A stretch of DNA of 64,000 nt, taken from assembly GCA_964235605.1 (NCBI GenBank), contig CAXSCR010000016.1:7041-71040 (forward strand), written 5' to 3'. Positions 1 through 8,581 of the stretch are shown one piece after another (the first letter of the stretch is position 1; every line of letters begins with the position of its first letter). This stretch comes from DATCRE01 sp964235605. Lineage in GTDB: Bacteria > Bacteroidota > Bacteroidia > Cytophagales > Cyclobacteriaceae. The notes under the pieces were generated by a model, which saw only the letters and a list, made by a program, of their open reading frames with translations, did not search any database and had not been told where the DNA came from. A program made the position numbers and the translations under genes.

Positions 1-400
1 TTGATGTCGGCATTCTTTGTATTTTCTGTCCTAGATATTTCACTAGTGGTATGTCTAGATATTTTGTAAAGACATCATGCAAAGCGATATCTAAAGCAGC
101 ACGAGCTGATGGATTATCAGGAAAGTTTCTCCAAACTTCATAAACTAACTGGTTAAACTCCCGTATGTCGCGACCAATTAAGAATTCTAGGTTGCTTTCA
201 TGTAAGGCTTCTAAACATTGATCCAGATTTTCGCCAACAACATATTCGCTGGGGTTTCCTGAGCCGATACCCGTTACACCATTTTCTAATGTTATCTCAA
301 CAAACGCATTGCGTACCTCATCGATGGTTTTGAAAGCGATCGTATAGGGTTTTGTGTTTCCAAGGTCAGCACTCCAAACGTCTATTTTTTTAATTTTCAT
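1..400 (-). CDS. dgcA: Enolase-superfamily epimerase/racemase, N-terminal part (DgcA-like), cut by window edge
   Basis: The reading frame opens at an ATG (complement of 398-400) and stays open to base 1, giving about 133 residues. They resemble the N-terminal capping domain of dipeptide epimerases and muconate-lactonizing-like enolase-superfamily enzymes: MKIKKIDVW start, then a TIAFKTIDEVRNAFVEI strand region, a GIGSGNPSEYV segment, and ARAALDIALHDV near the barrel entrance. The catalytic lysines and metal ligands lie outside the window. It follows the DUF1611 gene with a 69-base gap in the same direction. That pair matches the known DgcN-DgcA pairing, in which DgcA interconverts N-acetyl-glutamate enantiomers. 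The alternative is an L-Ala-D/L-Glu dipeptide epimerase of peptidoglycan recycling; the visible part cannot separate the two. Confidence 0.8.
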   Translation of the reverse strand, partial: MKIKKIDVWSADLGNTKPYTIAFKTIDEVRNAFVEITLENGVTGIGSGNPSEYVVGENLDQCLEALHESNLEFLIGRDIREFNQLVYEVWRNFPDNPSARAALDIALHDVFTKYLDIPLVKYLGQKIQRMPTS

Positions 401-469
401 GTATCGAAAGTATTAGTTTAGGTATTATGTGTTTAGGTTAGCTTGTGTCTTATAATCTCACTGAAGTAT

Positions 470-1540
470 TTATACAGTTACAACCTTCTTGATCATCTTT
501 TCAAAAAGGGGAACAAGTTGATCTACGCCATCTTCTAAGGGTAATATAGCAGGTATGTCAAGTTCGTTTTGATATTGTTTCGCGGCAAGCCGTGCATCTT
601 CTATTTTCATCTTAGCACTGTTAATTGTAACAGCCACGGTAGGCGCTCCATAAATTTTTATCAAAGCAATTTCGTCTTTCAATTCAGGGATGTATGCAGG
701 ATAAAATTCCAGATCTTTATATTGTTTTCTTGGTGGATTATGCTGAAGCACAACTGCATCGGCAGCAGCCGAAACAATCCACTCTGCTCCCGCGGGGCCA
801 CTTGGATTTCTTAGCGAGGACTGACCTTCAATGAAAATTATATCGGGCTTCTCTTGTTCATAGCAACTCACCACAGCATGTTCCATTTCACCAGAGATAA
901 AATCGTTCAAGGTTGAGTCAAACACAAAACCGTATTTGGCGCCCTGCATCCAGCCGGTTTGGCCTGTATAAATCATTTCGGCTTTATAGCCTGCTTTACG
1001 CATGGCTTCTACCAGAAACCGTGTCGTTGTTCTTTTGCCAAGTGCACAGTCTGTGCCTAACACAGCTACCTTCGGACAAGCAACTTCTTTAATCTTACCG
1101 GACCAAAAATGCAGGTCTTTAAATTTCTTGGGTTTGCGTACATCAACTATTTGCAATCCTCTTTGTTTTGCAAGGTCTGCTAGTTCTGTGATGTCTGAAA
1201 CATATTCGTGTAAGCCGTTAACAAGATTAAAATTATTTTCTAACGCTTCGGTTAACAAAGCACGAAGCGAATCAGGGATAACGCCGCCTTTGGTGGCAAC
1301 TCCAACAATTCCGTAGGTAGCCTTTTCTTTCGACTTCTGATTGAAATCTTGGATGGACTCATACACTGGAATGTTACGGTGCGTGCCATCAAGCACCTCC
1401 CCTGCATCTTTGCCAGCGCTGTTATGGTCTATAACGCCCATTATGGTAAAACGATCTGTGCCCCGTATAAGACCATGCGCAGTTTTAGCATGACTAGTGG
1501 CTAAATAACCGCCAGTTATTACAATGGCATTGCTCTTCAT
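470..1540 (-). CDS. dgcN: DUF1611 family protein, DgcN-like D-glutamate N-acetyltransferase
   Basis: This 356-residue protein has the DUF1611 layout. The N-terminal Rossmann-like domain begins AIVITGGYLATSHAKTAHGL, and the C-terminal P-loop domain carries VAVLGTDCALGKRTT near residues 157-171, where GTDCALGKRTT is the nucleotide-binding loop. Further motifs are FIEGQSSLRNP near residue 240 and VVLQHNPPR near 270. Members of this family paired with an enolase-superfamily gene include DgcN, which acetylates D-glutamate so that DgcA can convert it to the L form. The partner gene lies directly downstream on the same strand. The substrate assignment is by family and neighbourhood only. The start codon is ATG, and no ribosome-binding site is visible, as is normal for Bacteroidota. 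Confidence 0.82.
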   Translation of the reverse strand: MKSNAIVITGGYLATSHAKTAHGLIRGTDRFTIMGVIDHNSAGKDAGEVLDGTHRNIPVYESIQDFNQKSKEKATYGIVGVATKGGVIPDSLRALLTEALENNFNLVNGLHEYVSDITELADLAKQRGLQIVDVRKPKKFKDLHFWSGKIKEVACPKVAVLGTDCALGKRTTTRFLVEAMRKAGYKAEMIYTGQTGWMQGAKYGFVFDSTLNDFISGEMEHAVVSCYEQEKPDIIFIEGQSSLRNPSGPAGAEWIVSAAADAVVLQHNPPRKQYKDLEFYPAYIPELKDEIALIKIYGAPTVAVTINSAKMKIEDARLAAKQYQNELDIPAILPLEDGVDQLVPLFEKMIKKVVTV

Positions 1541-1663
1541 AAAGAATTGTAATAAATTGAAAATTTTCCGAAATATAGTGAGCTTTCAAAAATGCCAACA
1601 CTGTTTTATTCGTTTTAACGATTTATACTTATGGGATGCTTATTAATCTTCTATTATAACTGA

Positions 1664-2086
1664 TTGAAAGGGCTTATTATCCTTCTGCTGGCCGGAAATA
1701 CAACTATATTCTGCCATGCCCAATCATTAATCGGAAGGTGGCAAATTGTAAAGCAAACTACATGTGGCCATGAACTATTGCCTGGAAATCAGCAAAATGA
1801 AGCGTCTTTAATTGATACAAAGACGCATGCTAATAAAACACCACAAATTATAACATTTGACGACAAAAATAACGGCGAGGAGAACACCAAGATCTTTAAT
1901 ACTAACAAATACGCCAACACAAAACATTTTTTTTATAAGCTAGATAGCGGCACACTCTATATTCTTGATAAAAGATCGAAGCTTATAATAGATCGTTATG
2001 ATGTTGAAAAACTACAACGTGACACGCTTATTATCTCAAACACAAGCCGACCGTGTGAAACAAAGGTTTTTGCTAGAATTAAATAA
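1664..2086 (+). CDS. Small secreted protein of unknown function, lipocalin-like
   Basis: The product is 140 residues with a TTG start; an upstream ATG at 1631 is in another frame and stops at once. The N-terminus (KGLIILLLAGNTTIFCHAQS) is a plausible signal peptide with cleavage after HAQ. The mature part begins SLIGRWQIVKQT, like the first strand of lipocalin-type beta barrels, and later has KLIIDRYDVEKLQRDTLII, typical of short Bacteroidota lipocalin-like proteins (DUF4923 or lipocalin_4 type). A polar, low-complexity stretch rich in Asn and Thr lies between. No catalytic motif is visible. Function is unknown, and the existence of the gene is likely but not certain because of the TTG start. 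Confidence 0.55.
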   Translation: MKGLIILLLAGNTTIFCHAQSLIGRWQIVKQTTCGHELLPGNQQNEASLIDTKTHANKTPQIITFDDKNNGEENTKIFNTNKYANTKHFFYKLDSGTLYILDKRSKLIIDRYDVEKLQRDTLIISNTSRPCETKVFARIK

Positions 2087-2203
2087 CATCTATAACGGAA
2101 CCAAAAACCGTTCAGACCTAATTAATTCGAATTATAAAACATTGTTTGATTACAAATGCATTGTCAACGCAACCTTGCCGTGGCAAATAAAGTCTGATTC
2201 TTA

Positions 2204-2228
2204 TTGACAAACTTCTTCCTTACCTTTG
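2204..2228 (+). promoter_or_regulatory. Candidate promoter of rlmN, possibly giving a nearly leaderless mRNA
   Basis: TACCTTTG at 2221-2228 is a perfect TAnnTTTG -7 element, with TTGAC at 2204. The TTG spacing (17 bases) is shorter than the 22-23 seen at the other promoters in this window, so the upstream element is weak. The -7 box ends only 4 bases before the ATG at 2233, so transcription would start at or very near the start codon. Confidence 0.5.
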
Positions 2229-2232
2229 CACA

Positions 2233-3279
2233 ATGATAGAGACATCCTCTAAAAAAGACATCCGCAAATTAAAACTTGACGAGCTGAAGGAATTCTTTGT
2301 TCAGCATGGCGAAAAAGCGTTTCGTGCCCAACAAGTTTACGAGTGGCTTTGGCAAAAGTCAGCGAAAGATTTTGACCAAATGTCGAACATCTCGTTGCAA
2401 ACCCGTGAAATGCTAAAAACGCATTTTACCATTAACCATATTATGGTTGATAACATGCAGCGGAGCACCGATGGCACCATTAAGAATGCGGTTAAACTAC
2501 ACGATGGACTTATCGTTGAATCTGTACTAATTCCTGCAGAAAAAAGGATTACCGCTTGCGTATCGTCACAAGTAGGTTGTAGCTTAGATTGTAAATTTTG
2601 TGCTACCGCGCGCCTTAAGCGTATGCGTAACTTAAATCCAGATGAAATCTACGATCAGGTTGTAGCAATCAAGCAACAAAGTGAAGAGTACTTCGGCAGG
2701 CCACTCACTAACATCGTATTTATGGGCATGGGTGAACCTTTGCTTAACTACGCCAATGTTATGTCTGCTATAGAGAAGATCACTTCCCCAAAAGGATTAA
2801 ACATGGCAGCTAAAAGACTTACTGTTTCTACAGTGGGTATAGCCAAAATGATTATAAAATTGGCGGATGATGACGTGAAGTTTAACTTGGCCGTCTCACT
2901 TCACTCAGCTTTAAATGATGTGCGTTCTTCCATCATGCCAATTAATGACACCAATTCATTAGAAGACCTAGGTGAAGCATTGAAGTATTGGTATGCAAAA
3001 AGAAAACGCAAAGTCACTTATGAGTATGTGGTCTGGCGCGGTATTAATGACACCGAAGTACATGCCTTAGCCTTGTTAAAGTTTTGTAGAATCATTCCGT
3101 GTAAAGTAAACCTGATTGAGTATAACCCTATCGATGAAGGCCAGTTTCAGCAGGCTTCTGATTCAGCGCTTAGCATGTACATGGACCTTTTGGAAAGAAA
3201 TGGTATCACGGCACGCATTCGTAAGAGTAGAGGAAAAGATATAGATGCGGCTTGCGGACAACTTGCTAACAAAAGTTAA
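2233..3279 (+). CDS. rlmN: 23S rRNA (adenine(2503)-C(2))-methyltransferase RlmN
   Basis: RlmN is a radical-SAM enzyme that methylates C2 of A2503 in 23S rRNA (and A37 in some tRNAs). The 348-residue product has the helical N-terminal domain with KAFRAQQVYEWLW near residues 28-40. The CX3CX2C cluster motif is at C116, C120 and C123 (GCSLDCKFCATA), followed by NIVFMGMGEPLLNY, RLTVSTVGI and LAVSLHSA. The mechanistic C-terminal cysteine is present near residue 341 (AACGQ). Length matches the family. It is monocistronic, with a TAnnTTTG element directly upstream. Cfr is the main alternative but is unlikely given the chromosomal housekeeping context. Confidence 0.97.
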   Translation: MIETSSKKDIRKLKLDELKEFFVQHGEKAFRAQQVYEWLWQKSAKDFDQMSNISLQTREMLKTHFTINHIMVDNMQRSTDGTIKNAVKLHDGLIVESVLIPAEKRITACVSSQVGCSLDCKFCATARLKRMRNLNPDEIYDQVVAIKQQSEEYFGRPLTNIVFMGMGEPLLNYANVMSAIEKITSPKGLNMAAKRLTVSTVGIAKMIIKLADDDVKFNLAVSLHSALNDVRSSIMPINDTNSLEDLGEALKYWYAKRKRKVTYEYVVWRGINDTEVHALALLKFCRIIPCKVNLIEYNPIDEGQFQQASDSALSMYMDLLERNGITARIRKSRGKDIDAACGQLANKS

Positions 3280-3418
3280 TCCTGAAATACATCCATGCAT
3301 TAATCATTTAATATCAATCTTATTTCACAGATTAAACGTAATACTGGTTTAGTGCTTGTGATTGGTGAATAATAAGCACGACTAAACAACAGCTCTATCA
3401 TAATATAAAAACACCTGG

Positions 3419-4126
3419 ATGAATTTTAAGAAGATAGTAAGTCTATTCATCCTATGCTTTCTCATTGCAACTAATCTCTATTCACAAAATGTAATTAGCG
3501 GTTTGGTGGTAGACTCCCTCTCACTCAATGCACTGCCTGATGCACATATTCGAATAAAAAACAGCAGCCGAGCAACAAAGTCAAATTCGAACGGATCGTT
3601 TATCATTATGGCGGCTGATTATGATACCATCATTTTTTCTTTTGCAGGATATAATGAGTTTCAATATCCTTTACTCGGGCCTGAAACAGACATCTTAATC
3701 CGAATGTCTGGATCATTTAAAATGTTAAAGGAAGTGACAATCAATGCAACGCCTCCTCAGGAGATTATGGAAAAGAAAGCACCTCGCTATACCAAGAGCG
3801 ACGGTAGCAAGTATACAAGGTCGCCTACACCTACACTAGCAGAAGGAATTTCGTCACCTTTTACTTATTTTTCAAAAACAGAAAGAGAAAAGCGCATGCT
3901 TGTTAAATTACGGACTGAAAATAAAAAGATCAAAACGTATATTGAAGTTGTAAACGACCCTGAAACAAAAAAAGAGGTGATGAAAAAATTTGCGTTGCAG
4001 GAAAAATCGTACTACGAAATACTTGCAAAGTTTAATCAATCTAACCAGGCTCTTTACATTAGCAATCCGGTAGAAATAAAAAGGCGTCTGATCAATTTCA
4101 TAAATAGCAACGTCAGGAAAAAATGA
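3419..4126 (+). CDS. Exported CarboxypepD_reg-like domain protein of unknown function
   Basis: The 235-residue protein starts with a signal peptide (KIVSLFILCFLIATNLYSQ, cleavage after YSQ). A carboxypeptidase-regulatory-like beta-sandwich follows at about residues 25-105: NVISGLVVDSLSLNALPDAHIRIKN, then FSFAGYNEF and a VTINATP end. This is the fold found at the start of TonB receptors and DUF5686-type proteins. The C-terminal half (from about 115) is lysine-rich and helical, with no motif I recognise. Its stop codon overlaps the start of the VIT1-family gene by four bases (ATGA), so the two are translationally coupled. A role at the cell surface or periplasm is inferred from the signal peptide only. 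Confidence 0.8.
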   Translation: MNFKKIVSLFILCFLIATNLYSQNVISGLVVDSLSLNALPDAHIRIKNSSRATKSNSNGSFIIMAADYDTIIFSFAGYNEFQYPLLGPETDILIRMSGSFKMLKEVTINATPPQEIMEKKAPRYTKSDGSKYTRSPTPTLAEGISSPFTYFSKTEREKRMLVKLRTENKKIKTYIEVVNDPETKKEVMKKFALQEKSYYEILAKFNQSNQALYISNPVEIKRRLINFINSNVRKK

Positions 4127-4809
4127 ACGAAGAAAAACACTTCCAAAGCTCAGAGAAAGTTCGCGACTTTGTAATCGGCATGAGCGATGGGCTCACTGTA
4201 CCATTTGCCCTCGCGGCAGGCTTGAGTGGCGCTGTTGACTCGACCGCCATTGTGATAACGGCAGGGTTAGCTGAAATAGCGGCAGGCTCTGTAGCCATGG
4301 GTCTTGGTGGATATCTGGCAGGACGTACTGAAATTGAGCACTACGATGCCGAAGAAAAAAGGGAGTACGATGAAATTGTACACTTTCATGATGTTGAGAT
4401 TAAGGAAACAAAAGAGATCTTCGCTGCGTATGGCTTAGATGAAGCGCAACAAGAAAGCATAGCCAGATCAATGGCAAAGAATCCTAAGAAATGGGTTGAC
4501 TTCATGATGCGTTTTGAATTGGGACTTGAACGCCCTGATAAACATCGTGCCCATCAAAGCGCGTTCATCATCGGCATGTCGTATGTAATTGGTGGGCTGA
4601 TTCCCCTAAGCGCGTATTTCTTCACTGACAATGTACATCGTGGTTTAATGTTCTCAACCATTATCACAATCTTCTGCCTTTTTGGTTTTGGATTGGTGAA
4701 GAGCAAACTTACTGGTCAGCCTTTATTTAAAGGTGCCATAAACGTTACATTGGTTGGCGCACTAGCTGCAGGTGTGGCGTTTATGATTGGTAAGTTGATA
4801 ACATCATAG
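4123..4809 (+). CDS. VIT1/CCC1-family transporter (predicted iron or manganese)
   Basis: The 228-residue membrane protein has the VIT1/CCC1 signature. VRDFVIGMSDGLTVPFALAAGL lies in the first segment, and AGLAEIAAGSVAMGLGGYLAGRTE in the second, with the family's conserved Asp, Glu and Met positions. A charged helical insert runs over about residues 65-135 (AEEKREYDEI...), corresponding to the metal-binding domain of VIT1 proteins, and three further hydrophobic segments lie at about 145-165, 170-190 and 205-225. Known members export Fe2+ or Mn2+ from the cytosol; the metal here is not determined. Its ATG overlaps the stop of the preceding CarboxypepD-like gene, and it converges with the rhomboid gene over a stem-loop. 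Confidence 0.88.
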   Translation: MNEEKHFQSSEKVRDFVIGMSDGLTVPFALAAGLSGAVDSTAIVITAGLAEIAAGSVAMGLGGYLAGRTEIEHYDAEEKREYDEIVHFHDVEIKETKEIFAAYGLDEAQQESIARSMAKNPKKWVDFMMRFELGLERPDKHRAHQSAFIIGMSYVIGGLIPLSAYFFTDNVHRGLMFSTIITIFCLFGFGLVKSKLTGQPLFKGAINVTLVGALAAGVAFMIGKLITS

Positions 4810-4817
4810 CGTAGAAT

Positions 4818-4841
4818 GTTAGACTCAGCGCTAAGTCTAAC
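4818..4841. terminator. Stem-loop between convergent genes, possible bidirectional terminator
   Basis: GTTAGACT at 4818-4825 pairs perfectly with AGTCTAAC at 4834-4841 across an 8-base loop. It lies in the 41-base gap between the convergent VIT1-like and rhomboid genes. No strong T run follows on either strand, so termination is an inference from position. Confidence 0.5.
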
Positions 4842-4850
4842 CCAGTAATA

Positions 4851-5768
4851 CTATTTCTTACTTGCGTTGAAAAGTTTTTCCTTCTCATCTCTCGTCAAGC
4901 TATCGTAGCCGCGATCGGAAATTTTGTCTAGGATGGCATCGATTTCATCTTGCGATGTCTTGCCTACTTTTGATGATGGTGATGGGTTTGATTTAGAAGC
5001 AGTGACTGGCTCTGTTTTCCGATAGGTAACTTTTACTTTTGATCTTTCATTGAACAGACTCTTGAACCAGTCAAGTGTTGCCGTAATCCAGCTTCCCCAG
5101 TTTATGCCACTTTGAAGTTGTTTTGTATAAACGAAACCAATTAATGCACCTCCAAGATGAGCAATATTGCCACCTGCGTTATCACCTACAGAAAATAAAA
5201 ATGAAATGATAATATAGACGGCAGCAATAAACTTTATTTTTATTGGCCCAATGAACATGAGATGAAATGTATAATCAGGTAGCAACGTTGCAGTGGCTGT
5301 CATCACTGCAAATACCGCAGCTGAAGAACCAACTAATAATGTATAGTCATTTGCGAAATAGGGAACTGTGTTAAAAATTACAAAGTAAAAAAATCCACCA
5401 CTTAATGCTCCCAAAATATAGACCGCTACTAGCTTATCACTTCCTAAATACTCAACAAACAATTTAGCAAACCAGTAAAACCCCAGCATATTGAAAAAGA
5501 TATGACTTATGCCTACAATGTTATTGTTGAAATTATAAAGATGAGCAAACGAATAAGTGAGAAGTGTCCAAGGTCTTCTTATAAATTCGGATAGCGAAGA
5601 AGGCAGTGTAAATTGATCATAAACAACCTGAAATATTGGCTGTGTTTGTGATATTTTAGCAATAACAAACAATAGCCCTAACGCTAAAAACACCACAATG
5701 TTGATAATGATCAACTGCACATGTGCATTGTTCTTTCTCTGAAAAGCGTTTTTAAAATCGTTTAACAT
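4851..5768 (-). CDS. Rhomboid-family intramembrane protease homologue (larger paralogue)
   Basis: The 305-residue protein has an N-terminal cytosolic stretch, six or so hydrophobic segments between residues 17 and 212, and a charged C-terminal tail of about 80 residues. Rhomboid features are HIFFNMLGFYWF (residues 89-100), the serine motif G147-S-S149-A150, and the histidine motif NIAHLGGALIGF with H204. The residue after the nucleophile is Ala instead of the canonical Gly of GxSG, so activity is likely but not certain. It lies downstream of a second rhomboid (40-base gap) and mutL on the same strand. Substrates are unknown. Confidence 0.88.
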   Translation of the reverse strand: MLNDFKNAFQRKNNAHVQLIIINIVVFLALGLLFVIAKISQTQPIFQVVYDQFTLPSSLSEFIRRPWTLLTYSFAHLYNFNNNIVGISHIFFNMLGFYWFAKLFVEYLGSDKLVAVYILGALSGGFFYFVIFNTVPYFANDYTLLVGSSAAVFAVMTATATLLPDYTFHLMFIGPIKIKFIAAVYIIISFLFSVGDNAGGNIAHLGGALIGFVYTKQLQSGINWGSWITATLDWFKSLFNERSKVKVTYRKTEPVTASKSNPSPSSKVGKTSQDEIDAILDKISDRGYDSLTRDEKEKLFNASKK

Positions 5769-5808
5769 TATTCGATATTCTATATCTAACTAAATACTCA
5801 TTAAAGTG

Positions 5809-6432
5809 TTAATATCCCTGTCCTTTATCACCCCATATTCCTTTGATAATTACAAATGCTATAAACGCTCCACCAAAGTGAGCAATATGGGCTACATTTC
5901 CACTGCGGTCTAAAGCAAATGTTATAAATCCAATTATAAATACCATATACTTGGCCTTCATAGGTATGGGCGGAAACAACATAGTAACTTCCAAATTAGG
6001 AAAAAGTAATCCGAAGGCCATTAATATTCCATAGATGGCTCCTGATGCACCCAACATGCTACCTGCGGCACTTGGATACACAAAGTAATCTACTAAAGAA
6101 TAAATAATACCTGCGCCGACACCAGTTGCTATATAAAACAATAAGAACTTCTTGTCACCCCAATACGATTCTAATATAGGGCCAAAAGAGGCTAAAGCCA
6201 TCATATTAAAAGCAATATGCCAGATACCGCCATGAGCAAACATATACGTAAAAAATTGAAAGGGTCTGAAGGCACAGGAATCCATTTTCCAAAGGGAAAT
6301 CAAACCTGTTAATCCTGGGCTATATTGAAATTCAATACAACTATCTAACGATAACGGCATTAGTAGTTGAAGAACAAAAACCAAAACATTGGCTATAATA
6401 AGGTTTCGTACAACAGGGGTGACTCTGAACAT
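5809..6432 (-). CDS. Rhomboid-family intramembrane serine protease (shorter paralogue)
   Basis: The 207-residue protein is almost entirely membrane segments. It has the rhomboid hallmarks: HIAFNMMALASFGPILE (about residues 72-88), the canonical GASG motif with the nucleophile at S130, and AHIAHFGGAF with the catalytic His at about residue 185. It sits between mutL (42-base gap) and the larger rhomboid. The pair is probably an old duplication with divergence, since the second copy carries an extra soluble tail and GSSA in place of GASG. The start is ATG at 6432; substrates are unknown. Confidence 0.92.
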   Translation of the reverse strand: MFRVTPVVRNLIIANVLVFVLQLLMPLSLDSCIEFQYSPGLTGLISLWKMDSCAFRPFQFFTYMFAHGGIWHIAFNMMALASFGPILESYWGDKKFLLFYIATGVGAGIIYSLVDYFVYPSAAGSMLGASGAIYGILMAFGLLFPNLEVTMLFPPIPMKAKYMVFIIGFITFALDRSGNVAHIAHFGGAFIAFVIIKGIWGDKGQGY

Positions 6433-6474
6433 GATTTAATTACTTGATTTGATCTTCTTTTGAACGGTAAACGA

Positions 6475-8295
6475 TTAAGTAAATAGACGGTTGAAATAGT
6501 TTTCAATTTTACCAATTTCAAAAATAAAGAAAGTTGGCTTGCCGTCGGGGGTATAATTGGGAGTTTTACAAGTAAATAGAGAATCGAGCAATGCTATCAT
6601 CTCCTCCCGAGCCAGGTACTGACCACCCTTCAGCGATGCTCTTTTAGCTAATGCACGGGCTAAGTTTTCGCTTAACGGTAACGAAAGTTCTGATTGATTA
6701 ATCTTGAATTGCTCAATAAGTCCCTCAAACAATTCTTTCTCCCTCCCTGATTTTATATGAGAAGGAACACCATTTATTACCAAAGTGTTTTTTCCGAAAA
6801 TCTCAAAACGGAAGCCCAACGCCGTAATCTCCTTTTCTAACTCCAATACCAAGGCAAAATCTGCCGGGTTAAAGCTTACGGTTTGCGGAAACAGGCTTTG
6901 CTGGCTTTCGCCTGATTTATTTTTTACTAACTCTACAAATTTCTCAAACAAAATTCTCTCGTGAGCAGCTTGTTGGTCTACAATCATCATTCCCGACTTT
7001 ACTTGCTTCGTAATATATCGCGCATGGAGCTGGAAGATTGTTTTCTCTTCGTGTACCGTTGGCGATAAATCAGGCTTATTAACTGCACTCTCAAAACGCA
7101 GGGTATGCACATGAGGTTCATTTTGTTGATCAGGCATTAACCTGCTAGTCTCTTCGCCTGTAAACAATTTTTCCCAATTATTTTGATTTGACTTATGCAA
7201 TGCCGTGCTAAACCGTTCATCAAAATAAACATCATTGGAGTGAGCAACGTTACTGAGTTTAGTTATGATGTTTATATCTGCATTAAAATCCAATGCGGGT
7301 GTAAGGTTGTGCGAGCCTATTGCCTGACGGACTGCTGAACGCATGACAGCATATACAGCACGTTCATCATCAAACTTGATTTCAGTTTTAGTAGGATGAA
7401 CATTTACATCTATATGCTTGGGGTCGATCTCTATAAAAAGAACGTAAAACGGAAAGCTATTTTCTGGTAGTAGCCCTTCAAAAGCACTCATTATGGCATG
7501 GTGCAGGTAATTACTGCGTATAAATCGCTTATTCACAAAGAGAAATTGCTCACCCCTCGTTTTACGCGTAAAGTCCGGCTTGCCAACATAACCTGTTACT
7601 TGAACGAAATTGGTTTCCTCTTGACAAGGAGCCATCTGCTCCTGATAAGCTTTTCCAAAAATATTAACTATGCGCTGACTTAACTTGGCCGCGGGTAATT
7701 CATACACTAACTCGTCACCTTGAACGAACGAAAAGGAAATGTCTTCATGTGCTAAACACAAGCGCTGAAACTCATCAATAATATGACGTAGCTCTACCGG
7801 ATTAGACTTAAGGAAGTTTCTACGTGCTGGAATATTATAGAAAAGGTTCTTTACGCTAAGGCATGTTCCCTTTTCAATAGCAACTGGTTCTTGCCTTTTA
7901 ACTTCAGAACCCTCTACTACTAACAAAGTACCCAACTCCTGCTGCGCCTGCCTGGTTTTCATTTCTAATTGAGAAACGGCTGCAATAGAAGCAAGCGCCT
8001 CACCTCGAAAACCCATGGTGCGTATTTTAAACAAATCCTCAGCCGTTTTAATTTTCGAGGTAGCATGGCGCTCAAGGCTCATTCTTGCATCAGTTTCAGA
8101 CATGCCGGCCCCATCATCAATTATTTGAATTAAGCTCCGGCCTGCTTCTTTTACTATGAGCTTAATATTTTTTGCGCCTGCATCAATGGAGTTCTCCAAC
8201 AACTCCTTTACTGCAGAAGCCGGACGCTGCACCACCTCACCAGCTGCAATCTGGTTAGCAATGGAGTCTGGTAAAAGCTGTATGATGTCGGACAT
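6475..8295 (-). CDS. mutL: DNA mismatch repair protein MutL
   Basis: MutL couples mismatch recognition by MutS to strand removal. The 606-residue protein has a GHKL ATPase domain: ENSIDAGA (about residue 34), IIDDGAGM (about 58), RHATSKI (about 76) and GFRGEALASI (about 92). Transducer motifs follow, including LFYNIPARRNFLKS and FVNKRFIRS and NVHPTKTEI. The C-terminal dimerisation domain carries DQQAAHERILFE where endonuclease-type MutLs have DQHA(x)2E(x)4E. The zinc-site CPHGRP motif appears as TPDGKPT. Whether this MutL nicks DNA is therefore uncertain. It heads a possible unit with the two rhomboids. Confidence 0.97.
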   Translation of the reverse strand: MSDIIQLLPDSIANQIAAGEVVQRPASAVKELLENSIDAGAKNIKLIVKEAGRSLIQIIDDGAGMSETDARMSLERHATSKIKTAEDLFKIRTMGFRGEALASIAAVSQLEMKTRQAQQELGTLLVVEGSEVKRQEPVAIEKGTCLSVKNLFYNIPARRNFLKSNPVELRHIIDEFQRLCLAHEDISFSFVQGDELVYELPAAKLSQRIVNIFGKAYQEQMAPCQEETNFVQVTGYVGKPDFTRKTRGEQFLFVNKRFIRSNYLHHAIMSAFEGLLPENSFPFYVLFIEIDPKHIDVNVHPTKTEIKFDDERAVYAVMRSAVRQAIGSHNLTPALDFNADINIITKLSNVAHSNDVYFDERFSTALHKSNQNNWEKLFTGEETSRLMPDQQNEPHVHTLRFESAVNKPDLSPTVHEEKTIFQLHARYITKQVKSGMMIVDQQAAHERILFEKFVELVKNKSGESQQSLFPQTVSFNPADFALVLELEKEITALGFRFEIFGKNTLVINGVPSHIKSGREKELFEGLIEQFKINQSELSLPLSENLARALAKRASLKGGQYLAREEMIALLDSLFTCKTPNYTPDGKPTFFIFEIGKIENYFNRLFT

Positions 8296-8365
8296 TTATA
8301 TTCTATTACTTTACGGTGAGTTAAGCGGAAAAGAATTTGGTCACTTAAAACCACTTTTACGCGTA

Positions 8366-8397
8366 CAAATTTACTTTTTGTATCCGAAATAAATCAA
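8366..8397 (-). promoter_or_regulatory. Candidate promoter of mutL
   Basis: On the minus strand TAAATTTG (8366-8373) fits the TAnnTTTG -7 box, with a TTG (8395-8397) about 24 bases upstream. It lies about 70 bases from the mutL start. The -33 match is only three bases, so this is moderate evidence. Confidence 0.45.
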
Positions 8398-8581
8398 GTC
8401 AATCTCAGACCTGCGCTGATTTAAGCCGATTTTAAAGGAATTTAAATACATCGCATAACATTAAACCAACACTTATCTCCTTTGTGGCGTTAAAATTTGA
8501 AGTGATTATTCTTGAGATGGATCAATTTTAATAACTTCAGGCCACGCAAATTTTGATTTGCAAATTGAAACCGGACAACCA

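Noticed and set aside
1998..2207. A 69-codon frame overlapping the end of the small secreted protein gene
   Set aside because: It is out of frame with the better-supported gene, shows no domain, and ends inside the rlmN promoter region.
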